Source: Bactrocera neohumeralis (lineage: Eukaryota; Arthropoda; Insecta; Diptera; Tephritidae). Taken from it: a DNA stretch of 64,000 bases. Under the pieces are notes generated by a model. It saw nothing but the letters and a program-made list of their open reading frames with translations. It made no database searches and was not told where the DNA came from. A program made the position numbers and the translations under genes. The DNA is taken from the NCBI RefSeq assembly GCF_024586455.1, contig NC_065923.1, positions 49,732,264 to 49,796,263 of the forward strand, written 5' to 3'. How positions within the stretch are numbered: the first letter of the stretch is position 1; each line of letters begins with the position of its first letter. Below are positions 46,321-60,400 of this stretch, piece by piece.

Positions 46321-48407
46321 GTATTAACTTCTTCACATTTATGTCATTAAATTGTCTCAAGAGCAAATGGGTATTTTATCTCAAATTGATTAAATTAAAC
46401 ACCGTTGTCGGAATAGGATGTCAACTTAATTTGACGATCCAGCGGCATTAATTTTATATTTAATCGATAAAGCAGTTGAACAAAAAAAGTATGTAAAACG
46501 CGAATCGTCAGACTTCAGTAGATGGCATAGTTCAGTAGATTTTTTACATATATTATATAATTGCATTATACATTTCAGTTTTATGTTTTCTTTGCTTAAA
46601 AACAAGCAATTTCAGATAATGGATTATTAAACTAATACAAAAATTCAGGTTCTGTGTTTGTCAATATGATTTAAAGTGCACAACTTATTTAAGTATTATA
46701 TTTAATGTAAAGATTGTGATAAATAAAAAATTAAGTAACTAGTTCTACAGAGTCATTATTTCAAAGATAGAAAGAATAAATTCGGTTCATCAATGTACAT
46801 TTCAAGAAAGTTTAAATGCGTACAAGCGGTTTTATCAGCTCTATGTAGACATAACTTTTCTCAGGAGAAAACTAAAGAACAGACAACCTATTGCAGGGAA
46901 CTTATACCAACAAAAAGGTGGAAATCATATTTTGCATGATACTTGACGAAATCGGTTGAAAATTTGAGAGAAAAACTTTAGTTCAATCAGATTTGCCCTC
47001 GAGTTACAAATGCAGCCAAACTTTTATTAATGGCTTAATATTAGTATGGTTAGAAAGGTTTATTTATGGGATTAATGTCGGGTGAATGTGGTGGTAGAAG
47101 AGATCGCTAGCAGTTATATAGACAACAATTCAACAATTTTGGGCTGGCACCCTGCACCCTTTATTTGTGCACTTATTGTTTTTATAGTATTGGATTAATT
47201 GCATTGGAAGGGTTGGGTATGAGTTGTGGTGAGGTGAGGTGGATGGTGTAACTATATGTACATATACATAAGTATATAGGCCCGTGGGGCATTTGGCTCA
47301 AAATGCACCATATGATTACGCATGAATACGTTTAGGTTTAGGTATCTATGAATGTAAACCAGCCGTTATAAGTCTACGCAACTCTGCAAATTAAATTATT
47401 ATTGTGAAAGAGTAGAAAAACGCTCAGATCTTAGCTTAGAACTGAATATTTCTTCGATTACAAAGTTTTGGATAATTGTCCGACCTTATGTTCAAGTTCT
47501 ACCTACATGTTTTACTATTTGAGGGCTATTTTACACCTTTATTGTGCAATTTAATAATAGTTTGCGTTTTTATTTTTTTCGCTTTTCCTAGCTTATTACC
47601 AAAAATGCAAATAGTTGAAAAATCTCCAAAAGTTATCTCTAATGGGATTGCTTTTCTATAAAAAAACGGGTTTTTATTTAAATTCGAGGGGTGTACGATA
47701 CAATAACTAGAGCTGAAACGAGATGAGCGTACATTTTTGACGCATGTGCCATATTTCTTCGGTGCGCAACAAAAGTCCCGTTATCTTTCACGTCGTCTGT
47801 TTTTGTGGCTTGATTAGTACCGATAGCATCTTAGCTTATTGAAAATAATAATACTAAAAACTTTCAGTTATTTAAATAATAATTCCTGATTTAAAGCATG
47901 GAACATTTAATTTACAGAAGAGCTAGTGCACATATTTCTAAGCGCTTTCCTCATATTAAAAATTTGCTCATTGAATTTTTCATATTCATATTCAGTGTTT
48001 TTCTGCTCATTTGATTGCGTTCACAATAATACTATTTTGTCGCCCAAAACGGTTTTTATGTAGGTGAGGGTTAGGGGCCTACGAGGGAAGACAAAGGGAG
48101 TGTGGCGCTCATGCTAGGGTGGCACGCTTTTCGTTCTTCTTAGTAACAGTTCGCTGCTATGCAATTCGACATTCCTTTTCATTTTTAAATTTTTTAAATA
48201 GTTTCAATTGCGCCGACTAGAAATATGTATATCTGGAAACTAATCTTCGCCTCCCAAACATAAATCAAATATATTTTCTTTTCACAGTAGAATTCGAAGT
48301 GGATTTGAATTATACAATGTTCAATAGTTGACTTACATATATTATATAATTTTTATTTATATACAATTAATTAAACATACACAGCATTTTAGTTTGGAAT
48401 CGGTTTA
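46321..48407. other. Convergent intergenic region between Tax1bp3 and Rint1
   Basis: About 2.1 kb. Presumed 3' UTRs lie at both ends. The middle is A+T-rich with a short GGTG-rich stretch near 47220-47250. I found no gene, RNA or clear transposon. Confidence 0.5.
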
Positions 48408-51400
48408 TTACAAAACTTTTAAGTCCGTTCGTCGTTCTAGAACATGTATACAGGTTTGATACTTGAAATTAACAATGCCCAAATCCTTGAGTGCGTTCAT
48501 CTTTTGCTCGAGATTTGTTTGAGATATTAGCGCTTCGTGTAACAAAAGGGCAGTACCACGTGCAGCGTTTAGCAACTTGCTTGAATCGTGAACTCTAAAT
48601 AATAAAAAAAAAAACATATTTAGATGTTACAATCTATGACTATGTGTAAATACATCATAACTAAATTAATAACATATTGTACATATACATTAATGATTTA
48701 TTTTTTCTTCGTTAAGAGTTTGTTTTATTTTTCACACTTCAAGTATAGTTTATTTCGATAAAAATTTGAGAATGCTAAATAGATGGTAATTAGAAAACTA
48801 AGAATTGCGTATAAAGAGATTCTTTAGAAATAAAGCTCTCTTTACTTATCTAGAACCTATTCTAAATTAATTTTATTGATATTTTATCCTCAACTCAAAA
48901 AATGAAAATGTACATACTTACATACCTACATATATGTACATACATATTTGTTTATACATACTTCTTTTTTTGTTGCAAGTTCAAGCCGTAACACAATGCC
49001 GAACAAGAGGCAAGGTAGCAAAAGGCCACACCTTTCAAGGTCGCAAAATAACGACCCCGAAATCCAAGAGGCAAAAGGGAACTTTGGGGTCGAAAAAGTT
49101 GAAAGCTCTAGGAAAAAATTATGGATGATACTACCTCTTTCCATGCTGTTTATTTCAAATTAGGTTTGCTGCTAGTCAAGGACGAAAAGGCTAGTTTAGG
49201 ACGAAGAGGCAAATCGCTCCGAAGCTGGAAATCGTCATGCGCAGCATAACAGTGTTTTTTGAAGGAGCACAGGTAAACCGTACGAGTTTGTCCTTGATCT
49301 AATTGGAAACCAAAATGGTGGCTCAATAGCGGCATTGAGTCTTATAAGCCCATTGGAAATGAGAAGTTCCGTCTGAACTGCGGAATATCATCACTTTACA
49401 ACGTACAAAACCGAAATTAACTTCGCGAGAGATAACAGTTTTAAAAATTTCTCTGACAAGGCCTCCTTATAAAAAACGAAATAAGATCGAAGAAGCTGAG
49501 GAGCACATCCCTCCCCCAAATCAGCATACTCACTAATACTGGTCTCTACCAGCTAACGAGAGGAAATACAAAACTCGCAGGACAACGGTGAGGTGGAAAT
49601 ATACGTCTTCCTAGATGATTTGGAGAATTTGGCACAAGAAACTGTGATGAGCACTAAAATAGGATTGTGGCAGCTTTAATGCGCAGATGGATAGAAGCTG
49701 TACTGCGCACTTAAGTAAGCTGAGACCTTAGTAGGAGAAAACAAGATTAGTCTTGGTACTACGAGAGGATACCCTCGGGATGGGGTATTGCTATCCCTTA
49801 TGATGGTGAAGTATAAATATCCAAAACAACTATCACAACGTATTATTATACTTAGCGATAGTCAAGAGGCACTCAAATCTATCTCAGACGCACGTGCAGC
49901 AAGGGTCATGAACATAAATATTTCACTAAAGTTAACGCTTTCACGGATTTATTCTTTACTTACTTTTTGAAAAGTAAGTCTGGCCGCCGACAATATTGTC
50001 CAAAAAGGGGAAAAAGATTTCGAGTCATATCGAAATTAAATTGGGCGGCTCCTGCTGGTGTAAATTTGTTATTCATAACAAGGCTATCGAAGAGAAATTC
50101 GTCTACGTGTCCAGCTATTATACGCAGTGTAAGATTAAACAGGTTTAAAGATAGATCTCGCTCCAGATTGTGAAGGGTTGTTACCATTACCTATAAAAAA
50201 AGAAAAATATATGCTAATGATATTTGCGTCCATGAACAATGTGGTGTGCCACAATATTAAAATCTGTCATACGTAATCACTAATTATATTGCAAATAAAA
50301 ATTAATATAACATGACCTTGTTAATCTTCGTTTCATGAATATAGCTCACACACTAACCGACATATTCGGCATATTTCTTTATATATGTATCTTTATATAT
50401 GTATATATCTTTATATTATAAATTACGGGTCACTTTGTTTGTCCGCGATGGACTCCTAAACTACTGAACCGATTTTAGCAAAATTTAGCACACCGTGTCC
50501 AGTTCGAACCAACTTAGAAGTTAGTATATTGTAACATGTTAAACACCTACTTATCCGGAATAGACCCCGACATATCAAACATATGTCCTACGTGCAATGA
50601 GACTCCACATGATTCTGGCCACCTTTTTGCATGCCCCTTCCACTCATCTGTCACCCATTTCCTTTGGTCCGACACCGTCGAAACAGCACATTTCCTGGGA
50701 TCTCTCGTTAGATGACGTCGACGGAAAACCTAGATAATTAAACCTCAAGCACTTTCCCTTGAATTTTTATACCGACAAAAACGTTTTCGCCTTTATTCAT
50801 AAATAAAATTTTCACTGTATATAAAATATACACCACAGCAATGCGTGGCCGGATCCACTTTTGAATGGACCCCTGGTCCTGTTTACTTTGGAACGCACAT
50901 TAGATATATTATTTATATAGTTTAGGAGTTCATCGGGACAAACAACGTGACACGTACTTTTTATATATAAAGATATATGTATATGTATATAAAGAAATAT
51001 ATATATATAAAGATATATACATATATATGTATATGTTTATACCTATGTGTCAACATTACTCGAAAACGGATAAACCGATTAGTCTCAAGTTTTAACACGA
51101 GCAACTTAAATACATATATTTAGTATTATAGTAATTAATATAATTTTTTTTAATCAATATATGTATGTATGTATATTTTTTATAAACAATTGAAGTCCGA
51201 AATTTTGGTGAAAAATGGTTTTTTTGGAACAGCCATTTTGTTAAACAATTTTTTTTTTTGCTTGTTCCTTCGATCAATTACTAGATTTAACAATCTGTTC
51301 AGTTGTTTTTTAATTTCATAGGATCCTGTTCAGAGATATATTGGTAGCCGCAAAACGTCTGTTTTGAGAGGAACTCTCGAAGATCAGCTGTTGTTCCTTC

Positions 51401-54400
51401 CCAAATAAATATTTTTACTAATACTTAGTCTTAAAATACAGTTAAAAGATACCATAATATGTATATGACGGGGATTTTGTTCGTAGATTATTCCATATTT
51501 TTATCACTTTACACTTTTATCTTACTATACCACAACAACTTCACTTAATACTTTTTACTGCTATAGCACAGTAAGTTCTGCTACAGTGTCTAATTATTGC
51601 GCACTCCTTAGTTACTCCTAACGGTTCCTGCCTATCTTCTCTCTATTTACAGAATACGATCAGACCTCACTCAGTAACAGTTTCTCTATTCCTGCTACCA
51701 TGCTTATTTACGCATTTACAATCTAAAGTACCGTAATATATGCCACCCATGCGTCGCCTGTTTCAAATAACGCTCTGGCACATACAGTTACCAGCAAAAT
51801 ATTAGCACTCTGGAAAAGAATTAATAAACATACACGCTCACAAGCTGTCGCCTTTATAATAGTAGTATCATTAACAAAATAAAACATGTGCTCATCCAAA
51901 TAATAAATATCTATATGTATGTATATGTATAAAACGAAAATGGAATAGTGATTTTCAAATAATAATCATTATAACAATTTACCTGGAACATTTCTCCTGC
52001 ACTAGAAGACAAAATAAATGGCTCTTTGCAATTTTGATCAGGCACACTAGCCCAACAGTCATGTCGATAGGCCATTGACTTTGCTTTTATTTCATTTACC
52101 GCCTTTGTCGCCAAACTTTCAATAAGTTTCTTGGTCCAATGTTCTAGTTCCCCCACTGGTTGATCAAACACTGAGTGAATTTCATTTGAATTCGGCCCTA
52201 CTAGTGCAGCATGTAAATGCAAATAATGAATGTTTTCGCCCCATTCATTTAACACCAAAGCCAAGTAATTTATAGCGTTCAAAATGGATATTATTTCAAC
52301 TTCCCCACTGCTAAAAAGTTGCACCAGGCGTCGTCGGAAATTTTCTATCAGTTCTAATTGAAGCGAAAGAAATTGTAATTGTTGTCCTGGTTGAATAAGT
52401 GTACCATATCTCTCTTTTATAGCCTCAAGGAGTCGTATAAATTGATCAGCGCATTTCGGAATTTTCAAATCATTATCGTATATGTAAGGATCAATAATCG
52501 TCCAGGAATCATCACCTTGTAATATAAGGTCCATTTTTTCTGCACAAACTGTAAAAAATTATTTATCACCTTATTATATACTATAAGTTCTTAGAACTTT
52601 TTATACTTACAACGCTCTTCAAGAGAAATCCATTGCAATAAGAATGCAGGTTGAGTTATTACGCATATCACACTTGGAAAACTACTTGGATATCCGAAAT
52701 TTCCCCGAAGTTCAGCTTCGAACGCTAAGGTTTCATCTAACAAATGGGCAAATAAATGCTCATCCCGGCTAATATCCTCAATGTCGGCTGTAAGTTTTTC
52801 TATTATCATCTGCACGAGGCCACGAATGAATTCCAGCTGTAAAAATATTCCATTTTAATTTTCTAAGAATTAATATCTATATACAGGAGAAAGTTTAATG
52901 AAACGAAACGTTCAAATTTCAACAAATAGGAACTGTAAAGTCAACCATACGGACAGAACGGAAAAATATATAAAATTTGGGACTTGAACAGTAACTTCTT
53001 TCTTCTTGACAAACATTTCAAACAAAAATGAAACGCTATTTCGTTATGTATTCGTAGAACGTCAGAAACGTGAAAATTTACACAATTATTCCTTTATACC
53101 TGCAGAAGGTCTTAACTTAGGTCTTTTTGCAAAATCACCACCGATGATGCAATTACATTCGAGGAAATTAATTTCAAAATTATTTAGTTATTTGGTATTG
53201 TTAATGATCTTTGATATTTATTCAAGGAACTCAATGCGAGCGAAGCCGCGGGAAAGCTAGTTCTTTATAAAATGAAGAGCTAATTTTATAGTTTCCTTAA
53301 AGTTCTAAAATTTGTTTAAGTTCAATACTTTCAGGTGAACTTTTTATTAAAAATTTTGCGAAAGAATTCAAAATTAACTAATACATTAAAGAAAGTCGGA
53401 AATCACTATATAGAGCATATTGGGGTAGAGAAAAGTCTGAACTTTTTGCATTATCCCTTGAAAAGCTCAGATACAGTCGAGTAAATATTTTCAAGTAATT
53501 TTATAATTAAAGACTCACATACTTATCGACATATTCATATACATATATTAAACTATAGTATGTCCAATATTTCTCGTTTAGCTAAGATATCTTATATATA
53601 TACCCGATATTTTCGATATAAAGTTTGCCGGAGGTTCAAAAATATATCGATTAGGTATATGAGGGTTAAGATAAGTATTGACGTTTATACAAGGTCTGTC
53701 GCAAAAGAAACAGGACTGTTAAAAAAAAAACAACAAAAAATAATATTTTTCAAAGTTATATTTTTTTATTCAAAGTAGTTTTCTTGTGCTTCGATACAGC
53801 GTTTAGCCCGGTCAATGAGCATTTCAAATGAGTGTTTAAGGTAATTTTTCGGAATGCTCTTGAGAATATCGGTCGTCACCTTTTGGATAGCTGAAATGTC
53901 CTGAAACCAGTGTCCTTTCATGGGCAAATGAAGTTTTCCAAATAGGTAAAAATCACAGGATGCCAGATGACTCACCAGTAGGGTGAGTGATTAATGGTTA
54001 ATATGGAGTTTTTTGTCAAAAAATCAGTGACAAGCGTCGACCGATGACACGGCGCATTATCGTGCAACAGGCGCCAGGACCCTGCCTCACGGCATTGTGG
54101 TCGAGCACTACGAATGCGTGACAAAAGACGCTTCATAACACCAAGGTAAAACACAGCATTAATCGTTTGGCCAGGTGGGACGAACTCTCGGTGTACAATA
54201 ACCTCGGAATCGTAAAAACAAATCAGCATTGTCTTTATTTTTGACTTCTGAAGACTACCGACTTCGGATCGTCACAGAGGTCCTCACGACCTTCTTGGAA
54301 TCGCTTAAACCACTCATGCACATTACTACGGGATAGGCATTGATCACCATAAACTTTTTTCATCATTTGAAATGTTTCAGTAAACGTTTTCCCAAGTTTA

Positions 54401-57400
54401 AAACAAAACAGTTATATTTAAAAAGTTATGTTTCTTTTGCGACAGACCTTGTATAACACGTCATAATTTAGGCCGAGGTATGAACCATTCATTATTAGCA
54501 ATGTACTGAATGCGTCAAAATATGTCGAACCAACTTATTGTGCTCATAAGTATCAAAATTATTCAATATTTACATACCAACATGTGTCAAGTTTTAATTC
54601 GATATATTAATTGATGCTTGAGTTAACAAAGCTAATAGACTCTAAGACAACATTATGGATCATTAGACTTACAGTGGCGGACAAAAGTCTACATACACCC
54701 CCTATTTTCATTGATATGAGAATACAAAATGTTTTTAGAACAAAAAAAACGTTAACTTCGGCTGCACCGAAGCTAATATACCCTTCACAGGTGCATTTCT
54801 TTTAGTAACTATGTGTTCAGTTTGTATGGAAGCTATATGCTATGGTAATCCGATCTGAACAATTTTTTCGGAGATTATATTATTACCTTAAGCAGTAATC
54901 CATGTCAAATTTCGTGAAGACACCACGTCAAATGCGAAAGTTTTACATATAAGCCCTTGATTCCGATCGTTCGGTTTGTATGGCAGCTATATGCTATAGT
55001 GAGCCGATCTGAACAATTTCTTCCGATATTATTCTATGTTCTACGAACAATAGCTCATACCAAATTTCGTGAAGATATATCGTCAAATAAGGAAGTTTCG
55101 CATGCAAGCATTTGATTCCGATCATTCAGTTTGTATGGCAGCTATACACTATAGTTAACCGATCTGAACAATTTCTTCGGAGATTACATTGTTGCCTAAC
55201 AAAATAATCTATACCAAATTTCGTGAATATATCTTGTCAAATGTGAAAGTTTTCCATACAAGAACTTGATTCCGATCGTTCAGTTTGTATGGCAGATATA
55301 TGTTTTAGTGGTCCGATATCGGCAGTTCCGACAAATGAGCAGATTCTTGAAGAGAAAATGACGTTTGCAAAATTTCAAAACGATATCTTAAAAACTGAGG
55401 GACTAGTTCGTATATATACAGACGGACGGACAGACGGACAGACAGACGGACAGACAGACAGACAGACGGACATGGCTAAATCGACTCAGCTCAACTTACT
55501 GATCATTTATATAAGTATATACTTTATAGGGTCTCCGACGCTTCCTTCTGGGTGTTACAAACTTCGTGACACGCTTAATATACCCTGTTCAGGGTATAAA
55601 ATTGTATTGATACAGTTTTATTCTAATATTTATTCTAATAACAATGAACTAAAAAAATTCATTATTTAGCATAAAACAACAAATGTATGGAAGGAAAACT
55701 CAAAAATTGCGTTGACAAAAGTCTGCATACAGTACGAAGCTCATACTTTGTACTTTGTTATGATAACGGTAAAGTACCGTTAGCCTTTTTCTTCCATTTC
55801 ATTATGTTTACTGTTTAGTATTTATTGAATTCAGTTGTGGTTTGAACACTCGAATAGCTATAATGGCTACGCGAAAAGAAATATCAATTGATGAAAGAAA
55901 TTTGGTGATAAAACAAAGAAAAGAAAAAAAATTATATGGTGAGATTTCTAAAATTTTAAACTTGAGTCGGGCAACAGTATAGACAATTGTAAAAAACTTC
56001 GAAAATAGTAGTTCCACCGAAAATAAACCGCGCAGTGGTCGACCAAGACAATTATCTCGTAGAGACATCAGCCTGATCCTCAAAGTAGACAAAAATCCAA
56101 AAGTAAATGCCCCAAAATTAGCCGAACACATAGCAATTCGTCACAAAAGAGTATCCATCCAAGAACAATACAAATAACTTTAAACGAAAATGGGTAGTGT
56201 CAACTGTGAAGCACGGTGGCGCCAGCGTAATGGTTTGGGGAGCTGTTGCGGCCTTTGGAGTTGGAAAGTTAACCTTTATTGAAGGTAAAATGGATCGTTT
56301 TAAGTATAAGTCTCTGTTGGAACATAATTTGGAACCTTCGGTGGATAATTTGGGGATCGGTTCCGGTTGGATCTTTCAACAAGACAACGATCCGAAGCAT
56401 ACGGCGTAAATTGTTAAGGACTTGTTGCTTTATTACACTCCAAGGCAATTAAACACTCCACCTCAAAGTCCAGATTTGATATTATTGAACATGTCCGGGA
56501 AATTTTGGAGCGTAAAATTAAAAAGCACCGGATTTCAAGCTCTGCTCTACTCAAAGAGCGCATATTAGAAGCTTAGAACAGCATAATATCTGCAGAGTTG
56601 ACAAATTTAGCAGAATCAATGCCACGGCATTTTCAAGCAGTTATAGATGCTAATGGGGGCCCAACTAAATACTAAAACGTCTTAATAACCACCATTTTGT
56701 AAAGTCTTCCCACTGAACTAAGTTATGTTTACTGTATGTAGACTTTTGTCAACATAATTTTTCAGTTTTTCCTCCATAAATATGTTGTTTTATATTAAGT
56801 AATGGATTTTTTAAGTTTATTGTTATTAGAAAAAAGATAAGAATAAAACTGTATCAACACATTTTCCTAAAAAGATGTTGTACTCTCATATGCAATAAAA
56901 CAGGGGGTGTATGTAGACTTTTGTCTGCCACTGAAAGTACAGCTGTCGACAGCTAATTAGAAACGACACTTATTTTGAAGTAAATGAAGTTATTTTCCAA
57001 TAAATCAATGTTACTTGTATTTTCACTTTTTTTATTGAAACCTATGTTGAACTTAAACTCTAATAGTAAAAATTTTGTTTAAAAATCGTTTTTGTTTTGA
57101 AGATTTTAACAAAAAAATGTGGAATCAACGATTTGAGTGCGACAACTAATTAGAAACGAAAATATTTTTTCAACAAAAAATAATGATATTACATTTGGTG
57201 TATATGGCTCTTTTAACATCACCCAGAGATGTTCTATAGGGTTTAAGTCTGGGCAGGAAAATTTCCACTCCAAAACATTGATAGAATTTTAATTAAAAAC
57301 TTTTGTGCCAACTTAGACGTATGCTTTGAATTGTTATCTTCCTTTTAACAGGCAAATTTTGCTCAGCCGATGACAACATGACATTTTTTAGGATGTCGAC

Positions 57401-60400
57401 GTATTTCTCTTTGTTTAAAATTCAATTTCATCAATCTTATGGAGTGGACCAACCCCATTCCAGATAAAACATCCCCACACCATGATTGATCCTCCACCAA
57501 ACTCAACTACGCGCGGAACATAGCGAGGATCAAATTCTTGAATTATTGGACGGCGAAAATACCTTCGACCATCAGGACCTAAGCGATTAATTTTTCTTAC
57601 ATCGTTCCAAACGGCATACCTCGGTTGATTTGTTGTCTTAGACCAATAAGAGTTGGAAAAGTCTACGCGTCGTTTCTACGAATTTTAGTCAGAAATGGGT
57701 TCCTGTGTGCTGCCCTGCCGTGAAGTGCAGATTCGACCAAACGCCAGGCAATTCTCTTGGATATTTGGACATTGTATTCGCCTTGAATTTCATGTAGAAT
57801 GTCAGTGGAACTCTTTTTTTAGATCTCTTCGCGAGATAGTATTAATTCTGCGGTCTATTGCTGTTGCAGTTTTTCGGGTTTTTTCTTTGCGTGCAACATT
57901 GGAAATAGTTTTAAATTCTGTATATGTATAAACACAATTTATTTGTACGTCTTTTCGGACTGACGAGGGTTAAAAATGTAACTACATAGGGCAGATGTAC
58001 TTCTGCAGCTTTTTCTCATTAAAGCACTTGAATTATACATTTTAATATATTTTAAACCACAACTTTTAAACACACGCTTACTATAAATCAGTAATATTAT
58101 TAATTATTTATTAACACCTTGAGGAATTTTAATCCTTTAAACAACTGTTTCTAATTAGCTGTCGCACTTAAATCACCTTCTAGATCGGAACTAATTTACT
58201 ATTTGGGAAAAAATTATAAGAACTTTAACTTCACAACTACAAAACAGAGTGAATTTAGTAGCAAATAGAGTAGCACGAACAATGAAAGACTTTTAGGAAT
58301 ATAAATAACGGTATATCAAAAATTTGTATCATTATACTCATCAGCCACGTACAAAAAAGGAATCGTTTCTAATTAGCTGACAACAGCTATATTTGTGGTC
58401 ACATTTTGCTAATAGTATTATCTCACATATTAAACAATCCCTGTTTTGGAAACACGAAAAGCCATGTTAGTAAAAATGTCACTAACTTTTGCATATTCAT
58501 TACTATTTCGAACTTTATAGCACTTTTAGAAGTTTTAAACATTTCTATTATAGAATAATCCCAATTGGTCAGCGAGAAACCCCGGTTCGTTGTGATCAAA
58601 CCTCCGTCGCATATCGACAGAGCTCATTGATATTAATTCCAGCCAATTTGCCTGGTTCATAGAAGGTATGACTATCGAGATGCTTCAACCTAGTTCAGCG
58701 AAAATTGGACAGTGGATAAAACTGGACGTTGGCCCATGCTAGGATGCAAGAGGAGCAGAGCACCGCAAAAGCGACCTTTACCATAAAGCTGTCACACGAA
58801 CCGATTGATTAAAATGAACTTCAAAGCAGCTACATATGTACATACGCAAGCTGACCTGTGAAAACCTAGTTTTTGAAAGTAAAATTAAACCTGTGAAGGG
58901 TATTCAGGATTCCAAAATTTTTGCAACGTGACACGACCCACCACCTTTAAAATTAATTCTTACCCGAATGTTGTAGTCCAGTATACCAGCTTTAGTTGCC
59001 GATTGTTGAAAAGTCTTTCCCACGAAGATATGGACCTCTTTGATCCAATTCAGTACTTGCGTAAAGTACCATTCCGGTTTGTCCAGCCGATTCGTTTGGC
59101 GTACGCCCGTAAAGTGATATTGAAACCTTCAAAGAAGGAAACTATGTGGGTTTATGCGAAAACAAAGTATTCAATAATAAAAAAACAAGTAAAAAAGGAT
59201 TAAGTTTGGAGGCAGTATAACAGCTTATAATGTAGCTATCTGCAAGAATCAAAGGTGAGGCTTTATTTAAAGGTATTGGTAAAATTTTATAAATAAAATG
59301 TTGCATTACTGCCAGATGACATAATGATAACAGAAAAAATCTCGCTTGATTTTATTGATCTTGCAGTAATACTGATATATGCGAACTCAGCCAAGGGGAT
59401 AAGATTTAATAAGCGTGTTTTATTTGACCAGCAAATTAAGCTATTAGCTTATTTTGTATGGAAGACTTACCCAAGTCAGGAGGATGGGGTCATGTGTAGA
59501 AGTTCACGTGAGGAAAGTTCTCTGATCGCCATTCACTTGGGAGTGGCCAGAAACGATTCTTTTACATATGGCTCAAGCAGCTCACGACTTCCGGTCTTTG
59601 ACCAAGTATCCTCTGGGTAGCCTAAGAACATCCGTCTGAAGGCGAGCTAAAGTGAGAAGGCGAAACAACCCCTGCATAGGGTTGTGCGCTGGGTTTGGGA
59701 CCCGCCACGTAAAAAAAACACCCCCAATGAAAGGAAACAACAAGCCTCGGATGAGTGAAACCCCTTTTGATGACGACCATGGCAAACGAAATAAGGACTA
59801 CGAATTGAGGGCATGTACCTGGAATATCCGGTCTCTTAATTGGGAAGGTGCCGCTGCCCAGCTGGTTGATGTCCTCGTTAGAATGAAAGCTGACATCACC
59901 GCCGTCCAAGAAATGCGATGGACGGGACAAGGACTGAGACGAGTAGGTCCTTGTGGCATTTACTACAGTGGCCACATAAAGGAGCGCAAGTTTGGTATGG
60001 GATTCGTGGTGGGAGAGAGACTCCGTCGCCGAGTACTATCATTCACTCCGGTGAATGAACGGCCACAATCCGCATCAAAGCGAGGTTCTTCAACATATCG
60101 CTGATTTGCGCCCGATCCCCGACGGAAGAGAAGGACGATGTGACCAAAGATGCCTTCTATGAGCGCTTTGAGCGCGCTTATGCGAGCTGCCCCCAAAACC
60201 AAAGTCAAAATCGTGCTTGGCGACTTTAACGCCAGGGTGGGCAAAGAAAGTATCCTTGGCACGACGGTCGGTAAATTCAGCCTGCACGAGGAAACATCCC
60301 CTAATGGGTTGAGGCTGATCGACTTCGCCGGGGCCCGAAATATGGTTATCTGTAGTATTAGATTCCAGCATAAGAAGATTCATCAAGCCACCTGGCTGTC

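Noticed and set aside
55289..55669. Open frame with DGRTDGQTDGQTDRQTD
   Set aside because: Translation of the INE-1 tetranucleotide tract, not a protein.
58928..59203. A 91-codon plus-strand open frame
   Set aside because: It is the antisense of a Rint1 exon whose minus-strand translation matches the family; the plus-strand peptide matches nothing.
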